Positions 1 through 8,897 are shown, numbered from the stretch's first letter. The stretch: 64,000 nt of DNA from CAWATZ01 sp963784995 (GCA_963784995.1 CAWATZ010000006.1:558001-622000); one strand, 5' to 3'. Translations and numbers: made by a program. The notes: a model not told the origin generated them from the letters alone.

Positions 1-711
1 AAACATCTGCAAGCCAACACCCTCGTCGAGGGTCTGGGCAAACTCAGTCAAGGACTCCAGCAAGGGCTGCCGCGCAGTGTCTGGCTCCTCCTGGGCGCCG
101 TCGTCCTGGTCGTGGTCCTCTTCTGGATCTGGCGGCATTTCTCCGAGCGCTCGCAACGGCTCAACGCCGCCCTGTGGTATGAGTTCGGGAAACTCGATGG
201 CGTCGAGAGCATGGACAACTTTGTCAAGGACCTGTCCAAGGAAGAGCAGGCCAACCTCCTCAGCAACAAGGAGAAGTACGACCTGGAACGGCTGGAGAAA
301 TTTGTCAAGGACAACGCTGGCACCGTCCAGGGCCGGCTGGCACGCTTCCAGCTGGCCCGGCTCTATCTTTACAAGGGCCTGCGCGACCTGGGCCGTGAGG
401 GGACCGTTCGGAACCTCGCCCGGGAGAGGCTGGAGAAGGCGGCTGAAACCTACGACGTGCTGATCAAGGAAGCACGCGACATCCCCGTGCTCCATCAGGA
501 AGCCATGCTCAACTGTGGCAAGGCTCAGGAGAGCCTGGGCGATCTGACCAGGGCCAACAAGTACTACAAGCAACTGCAGGACACCTACCCGAAAAGCGAG
601 TTCGGCAAGCTGGCCGGGGAACAGATCAAGCGCCTGGAAACGCATCAGAACGAGATTACTCAGCTGGTCAAGGACCTGAAAGAGGTCCCGACACCGCCCG
701 TCCACCCGTAG
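1..711 (+). CDS. TPR-like membrane-anchored protein, 5' partial
   Basis: The frame is open from the first base, so the gene begins outside the window; 236 codons are visible. Near the start is one hydrophobic segment (SVWLLLGAVVLVVVLFWIW) followed by a basic stretch, which suggests an N-terminal membrane anchor. The rest is helical and polar with TPR-like spacing, for example ALYEFGKLDG-type and AMLNCGKAQESLGDLTRAN-type helices, and ends in a proline-rich tail (VPTPPVHP). It resembles the YfgM/tetratricopeptide class of single-pass proteins, but no specific family can be named. It ends 9 bases before rluD on the same strand, so the two may be co-transcribed. Function unknown. Confidence 0.75.
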   Translation, partial: KHLQANTLVEGLGKLSQGLQQGLPRSVWLLLGAVVLVVVLFWIWRHFSERSQRLNAALWYEFGKLDGVESMDNFVKDLSKEEQANLLSNKEKYDLERLEKFVKDNAGTVQGRLARFQLARLYLYKGLRDLGREGTVRNLARERLEKAAETYDVLIKEARDIPVLHQEAMLNCGKAQESLGDLTRANKYYKQLQDTYPKSEFGKLAGEQIKRLETHQNEITQLVKDLKEVPTPPVHP

Positions 712-720
712 GTCCGACTC

Positions 721-1740
721 ATGGAAATGCCCCTCTCTCCGCCCCTGGCCGGCGATCGCATTGTCGAGCTGTCCGTCAAGTGCAAGGCGGAGGGATTGCG
801 CCTGGACCAGTTCCTGACCCAGACCGTCGGCGGCGAACTGAGCCGCTCCGTCTTGCAGCGCATCATCGAGAACGGCGGCGTCGAGGTCAACGGTAAGAAG
901 GCCAAGGCCAGCTACAAGGTCCGCCACGGCGATCAGATCCGCGTCCAGCCTCCCGAGCCGAGCCATCCGCTGCCGCAGCCGGAAAACATCCCGCTGGAGA
1001 TCATCTACGAGGACGCCTATTTCGCCGTCGTCAACAAGCCGGCCGACATGGTCGTCCACCCCGCCAAGGGCCACTGGACTGGAACCCTGGTCAACGCTCT
1101 GCGCTTCCATTTCAGCGCCCTGAGCAACGCCAACGGCGACTATCGGCCCGGCATCGTCCACCGTCTCGACCGCGACACCAGCGGCGTCATCCTGATCGCC
1201 AAGGAGGAGCAGACGCACCGCGACCTGGCCCTGATGTTCGAGCAGCGCAAGGTCTTCAAGGAGTATGTGGCCCTGACGGCCGGCACCATCGACCGCGACA
1301 GCGATTACATCGAAGGCAAGATCGCCCACCATCCGACCGACCGGATCAAGATGGCGGTCACCGACGATGAGGACGATGAGGACGCCAAGGACGCCTGCAG
1401 CTACTATGAGGTGATCGAGCGCTTCCGGGGCTTCACCTGGGTGCGCGTCCAGCCGCGGACTGGCCGGACTCACCAGATCCGTGTCCACCTGGCCAGTATC
1501 GGCTGTCCGGTGCTGGCCGACAAGATCTACAGCGGCCGGGACTGTCTGCGCCTGGCCGACCTGCTGCCGGGCCTGCCCGCCGAGACGGACCGGATGCTGC
1601 TGAACCGGCAGGCGCTGCACGCCCATCGGCTGCGCTTCCGCCACCCCCGGCTGGGACAGATGCTCGAGATCAAGGCCCCGCTGCCGGCCGAGTTCCAGGC
1701 CACCCTGGAGGCGCTGCGGCGGCACCGACCGCTGCGATAG
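721..1740 (+). CDS. rluD: RluA-family pseudouridine synthase (RluD-like)
   Basis: This 339-residue protein has an N-terminal S4 RNA-binding domain (about residues 15-75, with LRLDQFLTQ and VNGKKAKASYKVRHGD). The pseudouridine synthase catalytic domain follows. The family signature HRLDRDTSGV (about residues 141-150) carries the catalytic aspartate, and the later RTGRTHQIRVH motif is present. Members isomerise uridines in 23S rRNA; RluD acts on helix 69. The length fits RluD (about 325). An acidic insert (DDEDDEDAKD, about residues 220-229) between the motifs is unusual. The RluC/RluA subgroup is not excluded. Confidence 0.93.
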   Translation: MEMPLSPPLAGDRIVELSVKCKAEGLRLDQFLTQTVGGELSRSVLQRIIENGGVEVNGKKAKASYKVRHGDQIRVQPPEPSHPLPQPENIPLEIIYEDAYFAVVNKPADMVVHPAKGHWTGTLVNALRFHFSALSNANGDYRPGIVHRLDRDTSGVILIAKEEQTHRDLALMFEQRKVFKEYVALTAGTIDRDSDYIEGKIAHHPTDRIKMAVTDDEDDEDAKDACSYYEVIERFRGFTWVRVQPRTGRTHQIRVHLASIGCPVLADKIYSGRDCLRLADLLPGLPAETDRMLLNRQALHAHRLRFRHPRLGQMLEIKAPLPAEFQATLEALRRHRPLR

Positions 1741-1754
1741 CCACCCGACCCGAA

Positions 1755-1829
1755 GGCGAGCCGGGAGCGTCAGCTCCCGGATTCTTGCGATTCGTCGGAG
1801 AATCCGGGAGCTGACGCTCCCGGCTCGCC
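1755..1829. repeat. Palindromic element, family A copy 1
   Basis: Perfect 29-bp inverted arms (1755-1783 and 1801-1829) surround a 17-base loop. The element lies between the rluD stop and the start of the esterase gene. A second copy with one base change in the loop lies inside a kinase gene at 35474-35548. The arms could form a very stable hairpin, so it may act as a terminator here, but its recurrence shows it is a dispersed repeat. Confidence 0.95.
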
Positions 1830-1854
1830 CGAGTTCCTTCCCGAGGACCCCCCT

Positions 1855-3387
1855 GTGCTTCCCCCCGTTTCCCGCCCGATCGCACTCCTCTCCCTGCTGC
1901 TGCTCAGCACCACCCCGCTCCGCGCCGAGCCGAAGCCGCTGGAGTTCCAGCTGACCTTCTCTCCCGAGGTTTCCCGCCAGCCCTTCACCGGCCGGGTCTA
2001 CCTGATGCTCTCCCGCCAGCCGATCAAGGAGCTGCGGTCCGGTCCCAACTGGTTCAATCCCGAGCCGTTCTTCGCAGGCGACGTCCGGGACTGGAAGCCG
2101 GACCAGCCGATCACCCTTGGCAAGGACCTCCTGGGCCACCCCTATCCCCTGGCAAAGCTCCCGGCCGCGACCTACCACGTCCAGGCGGTGATGGACTTCG
2201 ACCGCGGGAACATCAGCTTCGCCACGGCGGAAGGCAACGGCCACAGTCAACCGATCAAACAGGAGTTAAACCACGCCAGCAGCGGCGTCGTCCCGCTGCG
2301 GATCGACCAGGTTTACAAGGCCAGGGCCTTCCAGCAGACCGACCGGGTCAAGCTGGTGGACATCCCCAGCAAGCTGCTGAGTACCTTTCACGGCCGGCCG
2401 ACCCACCTCCGGGCCGGCGTGGTCCTGCCCGCCTCCTTCAACGAGAAACCGGTGCGGAAATACCCGGTCATCTACGAGGTGCCCGGCTTCGGCGGCACTC
2501 ACTTCGGCGCCTTCCGGGCCGTCGAGCGCAAGGCGACCGACGTTGCGGGGATCGAGTTCCTGTACGTCATGCTCGACCCCAGTTGCCGGCTGGGCCATCA
2601 CGTCTTCGCCGACTCGGAGAACAACGGCCCCTGCGGTCGAGCGCTGATCGAGGAACTGATCCCGCACGTGGAGAAGACCTTTCGCGGCCTGGAACTGCCG
2701 GCGGGCCGGTTCGTGACCGGCCACTCCTCCGGCGGCTGGAGCAGCCTCTGGTTGCAGGTGACTTACCCCGACTTCTTTGGCGGCGTCTGGTCCACCGCTC
2801 CCGATCCGGTCGATTTCCGCGACTTTCAGCGCATCGACCTGACCAAACCCGACGCCAGCATGTTCACCGACGGCAAGGGCCAGCCCCGGCCGATCGCCCG
2901 CCGCGGCCAGAAGCCGAGCCTGTTCTACAAGGCATTCTCCGACATGGAGGTGGTGATGGGCCACGGCGGCCAGCTGGCCTCCTTCGAGGCGGTCTTCAGC
3001 CCACGCGGCCTGGACGGCAAGCCTCGCCAGTTGTGGAACCGGGTCAGTGGCGACATCGACCCCGAGACCGCACGCAGCTGGGAACGGTACGACATTCGCA
3101 GGGTACTGGAAAAGAACTGGCGAACGCTCGGCCCCAAGCTGACCGGCAAGCTCCATGTTTACATGGGGGAGGAAGATACGTTCTACCTCGAAGGAGCGAC
3201 TGCCTTGCTCAAGGGGTCGCTGAAGGCCCTGGGCAGCGATGCCGTCGTCGAGCTGTTCCCCAAGCGGAATCATGGCACCCTGATCGACACCAACCTCCGC
3301 AAGCGCATCGCCCAGGAGATGGCCGAGCAATTCCGCCGCTCGCAGGTGTCGAAACTCCCGAGCCGCGCACGCAGCGCAGCGGAGTAA
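1855..3387 (+). CDS. Secreted alpha/beta-hydrolase, putative esterase
   Basis: The protein has 510 residues and starts at GTG, with a clear signal peptide (residues 1-24, LLSLLLLSTTPLRAEP, cleavage after RA). The second half has an esterase-D-like alpha/beta-hydrolase fold: KYPVIYEVPGFGG strand and oxyanion region, the nucleophile elbow GHSSGG (about residue 285), and a late histidine in KRNHGT. The substrate is unknown; the PF00756-type family includes acyl and feruloyl esterases. Its last ten residues (LPSRARSAAE) and the stop codon are encoded by the left arm of a palindromic repeat, so the native C-terminus was probably replaced. It converges on prmC. Confidence 0.85.
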   Translation: MLPPVSRPIALLSLLLLSTTPLRAEPKPLEFQLTFSPEVSRQPFTGRVYLMLSRQPIKELRSGPNWFNPEPFFAGDVRDWKPDQPITLGKDLLGHPYPLAKLPAATYHVQAVMDFDRGNISFATAEGNGHSQPIKQELNHASSGVVPLRIDQVYKARAFQQTDRVKLVDIPSKLLSTFHGRPTHLRAGVVLPASFNEKPVRKYPVIYEVPGFGGTHFGAFRAVERKATDVAGIEFLYVMLDPSCRLGHHVFADSENNGPCGRALIEELIPHVEKTFRGLELPAGRFVTGHSSGGWSSLWLQVTYPDFFGGVWSTAPDPVDFRDFQRIDLTKPDASMFTDGKGQPRPIARRGQKPSLFYKAFSDMEVVMGHGGQLASFEAVFSPRGLDGKPRQLWNRVSGDIDPETARSWERYDIRRVLEKNWRTLGPKLTGKLHVYMGEEDTFYLEGATALLKGSLKALGSDAVVELFPKRNHGTLIDTNLRKRIAQEMAEQFRRSQVSKLPSRARSAAE

Positions 3388-3438
3388 GCGGTCCTGCGGG
3401 AGGACTGCTTACTCCGCTGCGCTGCGTGCGCGGCTCGG
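3358..3438. repeat. Palindromic element, family B copy 1, shared by two gene ends
   Basis: Arms of 38 bp with one mismatch (3358-3395 and 3401-3438) surround a 5-base centre. The left arm encodes the esterase C-terminus and its TAA. The right arm, read on the minus strand, encodes the prmC C-terminus and its TAA. Because the arms are complementary, both proteins end in LPSRARSAAE. A second copy is at 39245-39326 and a decayed one is at 62287-62335. Confidence 0.95.
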
Positions 3439-4311
3439 CAACTGGGATCGCCGTGCCCGCAGCACCCTGGGCTGAGCACCGCCGTCGCGGATGGTTGGGT
3501 CGAGGGCGAAACCGGGGCAAGCCTCAATCCGTCGGCGGGCCTCGGTCTCCTGATCGTAGCCGATCTCCACCAGAAGTGAGCCTTCCGGCAGCAGATGGTC
3601 CGCCGCCCCGGAAAGCAGCCGATCGAACACCGCGAAGCCGTCCGCTCCGCCGTCGAGGGCCAGGTGCGGCTCGTAGTCGCGGACTGAGGGCGCGAGCCCG
3701 GCGATGTCGGCGTGGAGTACGTACGGCGGATTGCTGGCAATGACGTCGAAGCGCTCCTCGACCAGCAGCGGACCGTACAGGTCGCCCTCCAGAAAGCGGA
3801 CACGGTCGCTGACGCCATGTTTGACGGCGTTGCGGGAAGCCACGGCCAGCGCCTCCGGGTTGATGTCGATGGCCGTCACCTGGGTGGTCTTGTGCTTCCA
3901 GGCCACGGCCACGGCCACGCAGCCGGAGCCGGTGCCAACGTCCAGGACACGCGAGCCGACCCGATCGCGGAGCAGCCGGAGACACTCATCCACCAGGCAC
4001 TCCGTGTCGCACCGGGGGATCAGCACGGCAGGGTTGACCTCGAACTCCAGAGAGAAGAAATCCTTGTGGCCCACCAGGTACGCGACGGGACATCCATCCA
4101 GCCGCTTGCGGATCAACTCGCGGAACTGTTTCCGTCCTTCTTCCGGCGCGACTTCCTCGAAGCGGGCGTACAGGTCGATCTTCTTGCAACCCAGGGCGTG
4201 TGCGAGCAGCACCTGCGTGTCCAGGCGGGGGGATTCGATCCCCTTCTGGGACAGATACTGAGTCGTCCACTCCAGCAGCCGGCCGATTGTCCAGGGCTGT
4301 TCCGTGCTCAT
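3409..4311 (-). CDS. prmC: Release factor glutamine N5-methyltransferase
   Basis: This 300-residue protein has an N-terminal helical PrmC domain and a Rossmann methyltransferase domain. The SAM-binding motif is VLDVGTGSGCVAVAVA (about residues 118-133), and the substrate-glutamine motif is NPPY (in ASNPPYVLH). It methylates the GGQ glutamine of release factors 1 and 2. The gene lies directly downstream of prfA on the same strand, the usual PrmC-RF1 arrangement, with a small palindrome between them. The C-terminal LPSRARSAAE comes from the family B palindrome and is not part of the usual family end. Confidence 0.95.
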   Translation of the reverse strand: MSTEQPWTIGRLLEWTTQYLSQKGIESPRLDTQVLLAHALGCKKIDLYARFEEVAPEEGRKQFRELIRKRLDGCPVAYLVGHKDFFSLEFEVNPAVLIPRCDTECLVDECLRLLRDRVGSRVLDVGTGSGCVAVAVAWKHKTTQVTAIDINPEALAVASRNAVKHGVSDRVRFLEGDLYGPLLVEERFDVIASNPPYVLHADIAGLAPSVRDYEPHLALDGGADGFAVFDRLLSGAADHLLPEGSLLVEIGYDQETEARRRIEACPGFALDPTIRDGGAQPRVLRARRSQLPSRARSAAE

Positions 4312-4328
4312 ACTGGTGTCCGCGGAAA

Positions 4329-4377
4329 GTAGGTCAGGCTTTCCAGCCTGACAGTCAGGCCGGAAAGCCTGACCTAC
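4329..4377. repeat. Inverted repeat between prfA and prmC
   Basis: Arms of 16 bp (gtaggtcaggctttcc at 4329-4344 and its complement at 4362-4377) surround a 17-base centre that contains a further GCCTGAC/GTCAGGC pair. It sits in the gap between prfA and prmC. It could attenuate prmC transcription or be another dispersed palindrome. Confidence 0.85.
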
Positions 4378-4394
4378 GGGTATTGTCGAGGAAA

Positions 4395-5495
4395 TTACGA
4401 CTCCTCCGCCTCGCTGGCGCCGCCCACCGCGACCGGCTGCTGTCCCAGCCGCTGCCGGCGATCGAAGTCGCGCAGCGCCTGGATCAATTCGCCCACCTCG
4501 CCGGCGATGATGCTGTCCAGTTTGTACAGGTTCAGGTTGATGCGGTGGTCGGTGACCCGGTTTTGCGGGAAGTTGTAGGTCCGGATGCGCTCGCTGCGAT
4601 CCCCCGAGCCGATCAGCGTCTTCCGCTGCTCGGCCCGCTGCTGGTGCAGTTTCTGCCGCTCTCTCTCGTACAGCCGGCCGCGCAGGACGCGCATGGCCCG
4701 ATCCTTGTTCTTGTGCTGGCTGCGTTCATCCTGGCACTTGACCTCGATGCCGGTCGGCTTGTGGACGATGCGCACGGCCGACTCCGTCTTGTTGACGTGC
4801 TGGCCGCCGGCGCCGCCGGCACGCATGGTGGTGATGTCCAGGTCCTCGTCGCGGATCTCGATCTGCACCGCGTCCGGCTCGGGCAGGACGGCGACGGTGG
4901 CGGCCGAGGTGTGGATGCGTCCCTGGGCCTCGGTCTTGGGCACCCGCTGAACGCGATGGCCGCCGCTCTCGTAGCGGAGGTACTGGAAGACGTCGTCGCC
5001 GGAGACGCTGAAGACTGCTTCCTTGAAGCCGCCCTGGTCGGTGGTGCTGAAGGAGATGTCCTCGACCTTCCAGCCGTGGTCCCGGGCGAAATGCGTGTAC
5101 ATGTCGTAGAGGTCCCGGCCGAAGAGGGCGGCCTCCTCGCCGCCGGTGCCGGCCCGGATTTCGATGATCACGCTGCTGAAGTCCTCGTCCTCGACCAGCA
5201 GCATCTCCTCCAACCGATCCTGCACGGCCTGACGGCGAGCACGCAGCTGCTCCAGCTCCTGCTTCGTGTAGCAGATCATCTCCGGATCGGTCTCGGAGCG
5301 GAGCAGGGCCTCGGCCTGCTCGACGTCGTGATTGACCTGTTTGAAGTCGAGATAAGGTTTGACGCGCTTGGCCAGGGCGCCGTGCTCCCGTGCGACACGG
5401 GAATAGCGCTGGCTGTCGGCCGTGACGGTGGGGTCAGCCAGCTGCTGTTCCAGTTCACGGTAACGAGAGAGCGCTTGTTCAAAAACGGGCCACAT
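4395..5495 (-). CDS. prfA: Peptide chain release factor 1
   Basis: The protein has 366 residues from the ATG at 5495, which has GGAGG seven bases upstream; a longer frame to 5528 lacks this support. It carries the catalytic GGQ in RAGGAGGQHVNKTESAVRI (about residues 230-248) and the RF1-type GSGDRSERIRTYNFPQNR segment. It terminates translation at UAA/UAG by triggering peptidyl-tRNA hydrolysis. Its glutamine is the substrate of the downstream prmC product. Length matches the family (about 360). Confidence 0.97.
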   Translation of the reverse strand: MWPVFEQALSRYRELEQQLADPTVTADSQRYSRVAREHGALAKRVKPYLDFKQVNHDVEQAEALLRSETDPEMICYTKQELEQLRARRQAVQDRLEEMLLVEDEDFSSVIIEIRAGTGGEEAALFGRDLYDMYTHFARDHGWKVEDISFSTTDQGGFKEAVFSVSGDDVFQYLRYESGGHRVQRVPKTEAQGRIHTSAATVAVLPEPDAVQIEIRDEDLDITTMRAGGAGGQHVNKTESAVRIVHKPTGIEVKCQDERSQHKNKDRAMRVLRGRLYERERQKLHQQRAEQRKTLIGSGDRSERIRTYNFPQNRVTDHRINLNLYKLDSIIAGEVGELIQALRDFDRRQRLGQQPVAVGGASEAEES

Positions 5496-5634
5496 GGGTG
5501 GCAACCTCCGGGATCGGGTCAGGACCAAGGAAGGGCGACCCCGCCGGAGATCGACCTTCGGTAATCAGGCAGGACACATGGTTGGCTCCGAGTACGGAAT
5601 GCCCGTCCACAACGCCGTTGCGGACGGGCCTGGA

Positions 5635-5877
5635 CTACTTGGCTTCGCTGGTCTCGGCGGCCTCGCCCTTCTTGCGCTTGGCCCAGTTGTACTTGGTATT
5701 GAACTTCTCCACCCGGCCGGTGGTGTCCAGGAACTTCATCTTGCCGGTGAAAAAGGGATGGCAGGCCGAGCAGATTTCGACGGTGATGTTCTTCTTGGTG
5801 CTGCGCGTGACAAACTTGTTGCCGCAGCCGCAAGTCACGGTAGCTTCGACGTATTCGGGATGAATGCCTTCTTTCAT
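5635..5877 (-). CDS. rpmE: 50S ribosomal protein L31
   Basis: This 80-residue protein starts MKEGIHPEY. It has the zinc-type cysteines CGC (residues 16-18) and CSAC (about 37-40) and the family block HPFFTGKMKFLDTTGRVEKF. The C-terminal tail is lysine/glutamate-rich. It is the first gene of the minus-strand group rpmE-prfA-prmC, a common bacterial arrangement. Confidence 0.97.
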   Translation of the reverse strand: MKEGIHPEYVEATVTCGCGNKFVTRSTKKNITVEICSACHPFFTGKMKFLDTTGRVEKFNTKYNWAKRKKGEAAETSEAK

Positions 5878-5984
5878 GAGCCGTTCTCCATTGGCGTGGT
5901 TAAGGATTGCAGTATTCTAAGAAGGGGTTCCGCCCAGCGACAAGAGCAGAATCCCCGGCCACCCTTACCCGGGAGGAGCCCCGC

Positions 5985-6686
5985 ATGTATGAGCTGGTGA
6001 AAATCGACCTGGGCGCCCTGTACTTCTTCACCCAGGCGGCGCGTCAACCCTGGCTCGATCCGGTGATGGTGGCCGTCACGCACCTGGGCGACCAGCCGGT
6101 CCTGTTCGCGCTGCTGGGCCTGGCTTTCCTGACCTGCCTCTACTTCAAGGCCTGGCGCACCGGGTTGCTGCTGCTGGCGGTCTTCGGCCTGGCCTGGCTC
6201 TTGACTCACTTCACCAAGGAAGCGGTCGCCCGGCCCCGACCCGACATCGCCTATCCTCTGGTCTCGCGCCCCAAATCGGCCAGTTTCCCAAGCGGCCATG
6301 CCACGCTGGCCCTGACGCTCTACGGCAGTTGCGCCATCGCCCTGGGCCGGCGCCTGACCAGCCGGCGGGCGACGATCCTGCTGACCATCGGCACAGTGTT
6401 CCTGGTGATGGCGATCGGCGTCAGCCGGCTCTACCTCGGCGTCCATTACGTCACCGACGTCGTGGGCGGCTGGATCGCGGGCGGGGCGTTCGTGCTGCTG
6501 TTTCTCTGGGCGGACAGGCTGATCCCGGAACAGAACGAAGGAACCACGATGACGGAGCCAGGGCGGAATGCCTTCCTTTCCCGCGAGGAACTGCCCGCGG
6601 CCAGCACCAGCGAAAGCAAGGCCGTTACCTTGCCGGAGCCACAACCGGTCATGAAACCGGGGTGGTGGCGGAAGCCGTCTGATTGA
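5985..6686 (+). CDS. PAP2-family membrane phosphatase
   Basis: Translation from the ATG at 5985 (CGGGAGGAG upstream) gives 233 residues; the frame is open further upstream but without a ribosome site. Several hydrophobic helices carry the three PAP2 motifs: KEAVARPRP, PSGH (in SFPSGHATLAL) and SRLYLGVHYVTD. These form the active site of phosphatidic acid, phosphatidylglycerol-phosphate or undecaprenyl-pyrophosphate phosphatases. The soluble C-terminal tail of about 60 residues is unusual for the smallest members. Substrate cannot be told from sequence. Confidence 0.92.
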   Translation: MYELVKIDLGALYFFTQAARQPWLDPVMVAVTHLGDQPVLFALLGLAFLTCLYFKAWRTGLLLLAVFGLAWLLTHFTKEAVARPRPDIAYPLVSRPKSASFPSGHATLALTLYGSCAIALGRRLTSRRATILLTIGTVFLVMAIGVSRLYLGVHYVTDVVGGWIAGGAFVLLFLWADRLIPEQNEGTTMTEPGRNAFLSREELPAASTSESKAVTLPEPQPVMKPGWWRKPSD

Positions 6687-6729
6687 ATTGTACGCAATTG
6701 GGTCAACCGAATTGACCGCGGCTCCCGCC

Positions 6730-6755
6730 CCGTGGGTGCGCTGCGCGACCCACGG
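6730..6755. repeat. Single copy of a GTGGGT...ACCCAC palindromic unit
   Basis: A 26-bp imperfect palindrome (ccgtgggtgcgctgcgcgac plus cacgg) lies in the short gap after the PAP2 gene. The same unit, in reverse orientation, occurs twice in the composite palindrome at 58380-58507, so it belongs to that repeat family. Confidence 0.75.
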
Positions 6756-6771
6756 ATACGGTTTGAAGGCT

Positions 6772-7277
6772 TCACTTCCGGCACAGCCCGGTAATGTGCC
6801 GGAGCATGTCGCGGACCGAGATCACTCCCAGGGGCTGGCCGTCCTTGACCACGGGCAGATGCCTGTAGCCGCCGCAGTCCATCTTGTGCAGGGCGAAGGC
6901 CAGCGAGTCGGTTGGCCCGACCGTCTCCGGGTTGCTGGTCACGTAGCGCGCAGCGGCTGGCAGGCATAATCGTCCACCCCGGCGACCCGCGTGAGCAGGT
7001 CGCGCTCACTGAAGATGCCGACCAGTTTGCCGCCCTCGACGATCAGCACCGCGCCGATGTTGTCGGCCAGCATGGCCTGGATGGCCTCGCCTACCGTGGC
7101 GTTCGGTGACAGCGTCACTGGCGGGCGCGGTTTCAGCACGCTGACCGGATCTTCCATCAGGCTCCGCTCGACGCGATCGTGGGCCGTCGGCTGATCCAGG
7201 TGGGTCAGATCGTTCAGGCAGTGGCAGCACACTTCGCTGCCCGGCAGGTTGTCGGTGTTGCAAGCGGGGCAGATCAT
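6772..7277 (-). CDS. Zinc-ribbon plus CBS-pair protein, one frameshift
   Basis: Starting at 7277 (MICPACNTDN), the protein has a zinc ribbon (CPAC...CCHC, residues 3-20). A first CBS domain follows (PNATVGEAIQAMLADNIGAVLIVE...GIFSERDLL). The frame then breaks near 6950 at a point where one base appears lost (stop after PLRAT). In the next frame the second CBS domain continues (YVTSNPETV...GYRHLPVVKDGQPLGVISVRDML) to a TGA at 6772. CBS pairs bind adenine nucleotides and gate partner domains. The preserved second half suggests a sequencing indel and not decay. It follows another CBS-pair gene by 31 bases. Confidence 0.8.
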
Positions 7278-7308
7278 GGTATCCGGGGTCAGGGACCTTG
7301 GCGTTTCC

Positions 7309-7776
7309 TCAGGCTCCCTCGGCCCGGCGCGGGAACGCATCGGGGTCGGGAGGCAGATTGTAGATCGTGGCCGGGAAGTGCTCGACCAGGTAGCGGATGA
7401 TCCGTTTGACCGACAGCACGCCGACCGGCCGGCCCAGCCGATCGACCACGGGCAGATGGCGGTAGCCTCCCTGTTCCATGCACTCCACGGCCACGCCGAT
7501 CGGGTCCTGCGGCTGGACGACCACCGGCCGGCGGGTCATCACCTCCTTGATGGGAGTGGATAGCGGCCGGCCCGGCGCCAGGACGCGCCGCAGCAGGTCG
7601 CGCTCGGTAAACAGGCCAATGAGCCGATCCGCCTGGCAAACCAGCACGCAGCCGACGTGGAAGCGGCGCATCAACTCGACGGCCTCGGCGACGGACTGCA
7701 GTGGCTGGACCTGGAAAGGCGTGGTCGGCTGCAAACGGCCCACGCTCTCCACTTTGAGGTTTCGCGCCAGCTCCAT
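7309..7776 (-). CDS. CBS-pair domain protein
   Basis: The 155-residue protein starts at ATG 7776 (MELARNLKVESV) and consists of two CBS domains. They are PFQVQPLQSVAEAVELMRRFHVGCVLVC...GLFTERDLLRRV and PVVVQPQDPIGVAVECMEQGGYRHLPVVDRLGRPVGVLSVKRIIRYL. These modules sense AMP, ATP or SAM. It lies upstream of the zinc-ribbon CBS gene on the same strand, so the two probably form an operon. The frame extends further upstream, but that part has no family features. Confidence 0.85.
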   Translation of the reverse strand: MELARNLKVESVGRLQPTTPFQVQPLQSVAEAVELMRRFHVGCVLVCQADRLIGLFTERDLLRRVLAPGRPLSTPIKEVMTRRPVVVQPQDPIGVAVECMEQGGYRHLPVVDRLGRPVGVLSVKRIIRYLVEHFPATIYNLPPDPDAFPRRAEGA

Positions 7777-7987
7777 CCGAATCCCTTCGCTCCTGGGGTT
7801 CTGGGTCGTCTCGCTGCGTTCCGGGAGAAATCGGTGCCAGGGCGGGAGGTCGGGAGGTTCCAGCGACGCCGGGTGCGACGGGAATTCGTCCCACGGGAGC
7901 AGAGCGCTCTCTCCCGCGGAGACATTCTCGATAAAATGGTACTGCTCGGCAAGAGAGCCGAGAGGGGAGAAACCTGGGGAGACTCGA

Positions 7988-8800
7988 ATGGACAGCAAAC
8001 TCTCGGGCAAGGTGGTGCTGGTCACCGGCGCTTCGGGGGGCATTGGCGGCGACATCGTCCGGGCCTTTGTGGCGGAGAGCTGCCAGGTGGTCGCCCATTT
8101 CAGCGAGCATGGCGACCGTGCCAAGGCCCTCAGCGACGAACTGGGCGCCGCCTGCGTTCCCTTCGGGGCCGACCTGACGCTGGAGGCCGAGGCGGAGCGT
8201 CTCTTCGCCGAGATCGAGACCGGGCTGGGTCCGGTCGAGGTCCTGGTGGCCAACGCCGGCTTCTGGCCGCCCGCCGACGTTCCCGTCCACTCCATGAGCC
8301 TGGACCAGTGGAACAGCACCCTGGCCGTCAACCTGACTTCCGTGTTCCTCTGCGTCCGGGAGTTCTTTCGCGGCATCGTCAAGCACCAGCTGCAAACGCC
8401 GGCCGCCGTCCTGGTCGGTTCGACGGCGGGCGTCTACGGCGAGGCTGGCCACGCCGACTATGCCGCCGCCAAGGCTGGGCTGATCTACGGCTTGACGCGC
8501 TCGCTCAAGAACGAAATCTGCCGGCTGACGCCGCTGGGACGGGTCAACGTGGTCTGTCCGGGCTGGACCTTCACGCCGCTGCGGGAGCAGATGGTGCAGC
8601 AGCCGCAGCACGTCGGCCGGGTCTTGCAGACGATCCCGCTGCGCAAGGTGGCCCGGCCGCACGACGTGGCCATGGCCATCGTCTACCTGGCCTCCAGCCA
8701 CCTCTCCGGCCACGTCACCGGGCAGATCCTGACGGTCTCGGGCGGCATGGAGGGACGGGTGCTGTACAACCCTGACGAGGTCGATCCGGAGAAGGCCTGA
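7988..8800 (+). CDS. SDR-family oxidoreductase (FabG-like)
   Basis: The protein has 270 residues from the ATG at 7988, with GGGGAGA just upstream. Classical short-chain dehydrogenase features are present: the nucleotide motif TGASGGIG (about residues 14-21), NAG (NAGFWPP), catalytic Ser in VGSTAG, and YAAAK (the Tyr/Lys pair, about residues 159-163). The family reduces or oxidises carbonyl/alcohol groups with NAD(P)H. It resembles 3-oxoacyl-ACP reductases, but the many SDR paralogues prevent a firm substrate call. The C-terminal 10 residues are acidic. Confidence 0.9.
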   Translation: MDSKLSGKVVLVTGASGGIGGDIVRAFVAESCQVVAHFSEHGDRAKALSDELGAACVPFGADLTLEAEAERLFAEIETGLGPVEVLVANAGFWPPADVPVHSMSLDQWNSTLAVNLTSVFLCVREFFRGIVKHQLQTPAAVLVGSTAGVYGEAGHADYAAAKAGLIYGLTRSLKNEICRLTPLGRVNVVCPGWTFTPLREQMVQQPQHVGRVLQTIPLRKVARPHDVAMAIVYLASSHLSGHVTGQILTVSGGMEGRVLYNPDEVDPEKA

Positions 8801-8897
8801 GAAGCCCCTCTTTCCCGTGCTGGGTATAATGCAGGTAGTCTGGGTCCGAGCAGAGGCGTTCCAAGAATCTCTTCTCAAGGGAAGAAAGGCAAATAAC

